This document shows positions 36,465 to 37,755 of a stretch of 37,755 bases of DNA, piece after piece; positions within the stretch are counted from its first letter, which is position 1, and each line of letters starts with the position of its first letter. The notes below the pieces were generated by a model that had not been told where the DNA came from, ran no database searches, and saw only the letters and a program-made list of their open reading frames with translations. This DNA comes from Phycisphaerales bacterium (GTDB lineage: Bacteria; Planctomycetota; Phycisphaerae; Phycisphaerales; UBA1924). Position numbers and translations under genes: made by a program. The stretch is taken from NCBI GenBank assembly GCA_028285065.1, contig JANQQG010000145.1, forward strand, positions 1 to 37,755. Reading direction: 5' to 3'.

Positions 36465-37694
36465 CTACGGCTTGGAGGCGTCGCTGGTGGACTTGTCCGA
36501 CTCGGGCGCGTCCCACGTCGCCGGCTTGTCGAGGTTCGGCATCATGAGCGACATGGTCGCCATCGCAGTCCCGTAGTTCGCCGATCGCTCGAACACACGA
36601 TCGTTCCAGGTCCCGTTGTCCTCACGGATCTTCTCGAGCGTCTCGCGCATCATCTTCCGGTACACGTTCCGCTCGGGGTTCGGGAGCTGCTCGATCGCCT
36701 GGGCGGCGTAGTAGTGGGCCCAGAAGAAGTAGTACGGCGCAACCCCGTACGGCGCGACGTGCGTCCCGTGCTGACGACGACGCTTCTCGAGCTCGTCCCA
36801 GTGCAGGAAGAAGGCATCCACGGCGCCGCGGATCCGCGACTCGTCGGCGCGACCGGCGAGGTGCAGCGTCGTCTCACAGACCAACATCCGGCCCATCGCG
36901 CCGGGCACGCCGCCGCCACGACCGCCGGCCGAACCCGAGTACACAAACTCGCCGGCGTTGTCGCGTCGCGCCGACTCGATGAAATCCAGCGCTCGCGTCA
37001 CGACGTCGTCGTCGACGGTGTAGCCCGCGGCCTTGGCCTCGAACAGCGCCTGCAGCGCCGAGCCGGTCATGAAGCTCGAAGGCGAGCCAACCTTGTCGCG
37101 CCCGGCCGGGCGGGCGTAGTTCCAGCCGCCCACACGCGGGATCTCGACCTTCTGAAGCGCATCGACGTACCACTCGGCCGCCTTCTGAACCTCGTCCTTC
37201 ATCCCCGCAGGCACGACGTCGCTGTTCTGGAGCTTGATCAGGAACGTCGCGGCGTAGATGTACCCCCACGCGCGCACGTCGTACGTCCCGTCGTAATCCT
37301 CTTCGGACATCAGCGGGTGCTCGATCGATTTGGTCACGAACCCGACCGCGCGCTTGACGGCCTCACGCCGGTCCGTGTCCTGGTCGTACCCCGGAGCCTG
37401 GATCATCGCCAGCGCACAGATCGACGTCCCGCCAACGCGATAGCCGATCGGGATCTCGGGCCGCCCGGAATCACCCCGGACCCGGTAGACGCCCTCGTAG
37501 GGCCACTCGCCCCGGTCGGGCCCCTCCTCCATCTTCACCAGGGCCTCGATCCCAGTGCTGACCCACTCCTCGAAGTCCGGCTGGATCGCCGCCGTCCCGG
37601 CGTCGGCCACGCAGGCCGCCGAGCAAGGGAGGGCAAGGCCCATCAGGCCCGCCAGGCCCAGGCAACGGATCGTGGTCTTGGTCGTTCGGCTCAT
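36465..37694 (-). CDS. Secreted prenyltransferase/squalene oxidase-repeat (alpha/alpha toroid) protein
   Basis: Signal peptide; helical repeats such as ALAMIQAPGYDQDTDRREAVKRAVGFVTKSI and GSALQALFEAKAAGYTVDDDVVTRALDFIESARRDNAGEFVYS; SD AGGAG upstream. Confidence 0.75.
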   Translation of the reverse strand: MSRTTKTTIRCLGLAGLMGLALPCSAACVADAGTAAIQPDFEEWVSTGIEALVKMEEGPDRGEWPYEGVYRVRGDSGRPEIPIGYRVGGTSICALAMIQAPGYDQDTDRREAVKRAVGFVTKSIEHPLMSEEDYDGTYDVRAWGYIYAATFLIKLQNSDVVPAGMKDEVQKAAEWYVDALQKVEIPRVGGWNYARPAGRDKVGSPSSFMTGSALQALFEAKAAGYTVDDDVVTRALDFIESARRDNAGEFVYSGSAGGRGGGVPGAMGRMLVCETTLHLAGRADESRIRGAVDAFFLHWDELEKRRRQHGTHVAPYGVAPYYFFWAHYYAAQAIEQLPNPERNVYRKMMRETLEKIREDNGTWNDRVFERSANYGTAMATMSLMMPNLDKPATWDAPESDKSTSDASKP

Positions 37695-37755
37695 GGATGG
37701 TGGCTCCTGATTGGTCGATGGATGCAGCGGCCCCGGGTGCTCGACCGTACCGTTG

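Noticed and set aside
1-37755. CRISPR arrays, tRNA/rRNA, IS elements, prophage genes
   Set aside because: No regularly spaced repeats, cloverleaf/T-loop signatures, transposase or phage structural motifs were seen; the TssB-TssC-like protein alone is not evidence of a prophage.

Overview
This is a GC-rich bacterial chromosomal window. Gene content and style suggest Planctomycetes (Phycisphaerae-like); that is inference from content only. I support about 35 protein genes, one TPP riboswitch, one strong promoter/operator and one intrinsic terminator. I saw no tRNA, rRNA, CRISPR array or transposon. From left to right: (1) a tightly packed operon with an ABC-permease C-terminus, NHL-repeat lipoprotein, double-VWA membrane protein, MoxR ATPase, an unlisted 39-aa lipoprotein, DUF58 protein and BatA-like VWA protein; (2) a nitroreductase, a 936-aa secreted protein, methyltransferases, three DinB-like proteins, an ankyrin protein, and an ArsR-type regulator plus SRPBCC operon with a clear operator; (3) a TPP riboswitch and thiC, tandem YqaE/Pmp3 genes, SseB, a CPBP protease and an AI-2E family transporter; (4) DUF427, dienelactone hydrolase, OsmC, CHAD, apaG, a CarH-like cobalamin-binding protein, a parvulin and an SDR; (5) an intact and a degenerate pseudopilin, an orphan single-chain TssB-TssC-like sheath protein, and a secreted alpha/alpha-toroid protein. 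The most interesting items are the fused sheath-like protein, the Wx9EH cobalamin protein without a recognisable DNA-binding domain, the ArsR operator over a TTGACA promoter, and a recurring -10 element placed 6-7 nt before start codons that suggests leaderless transcription.
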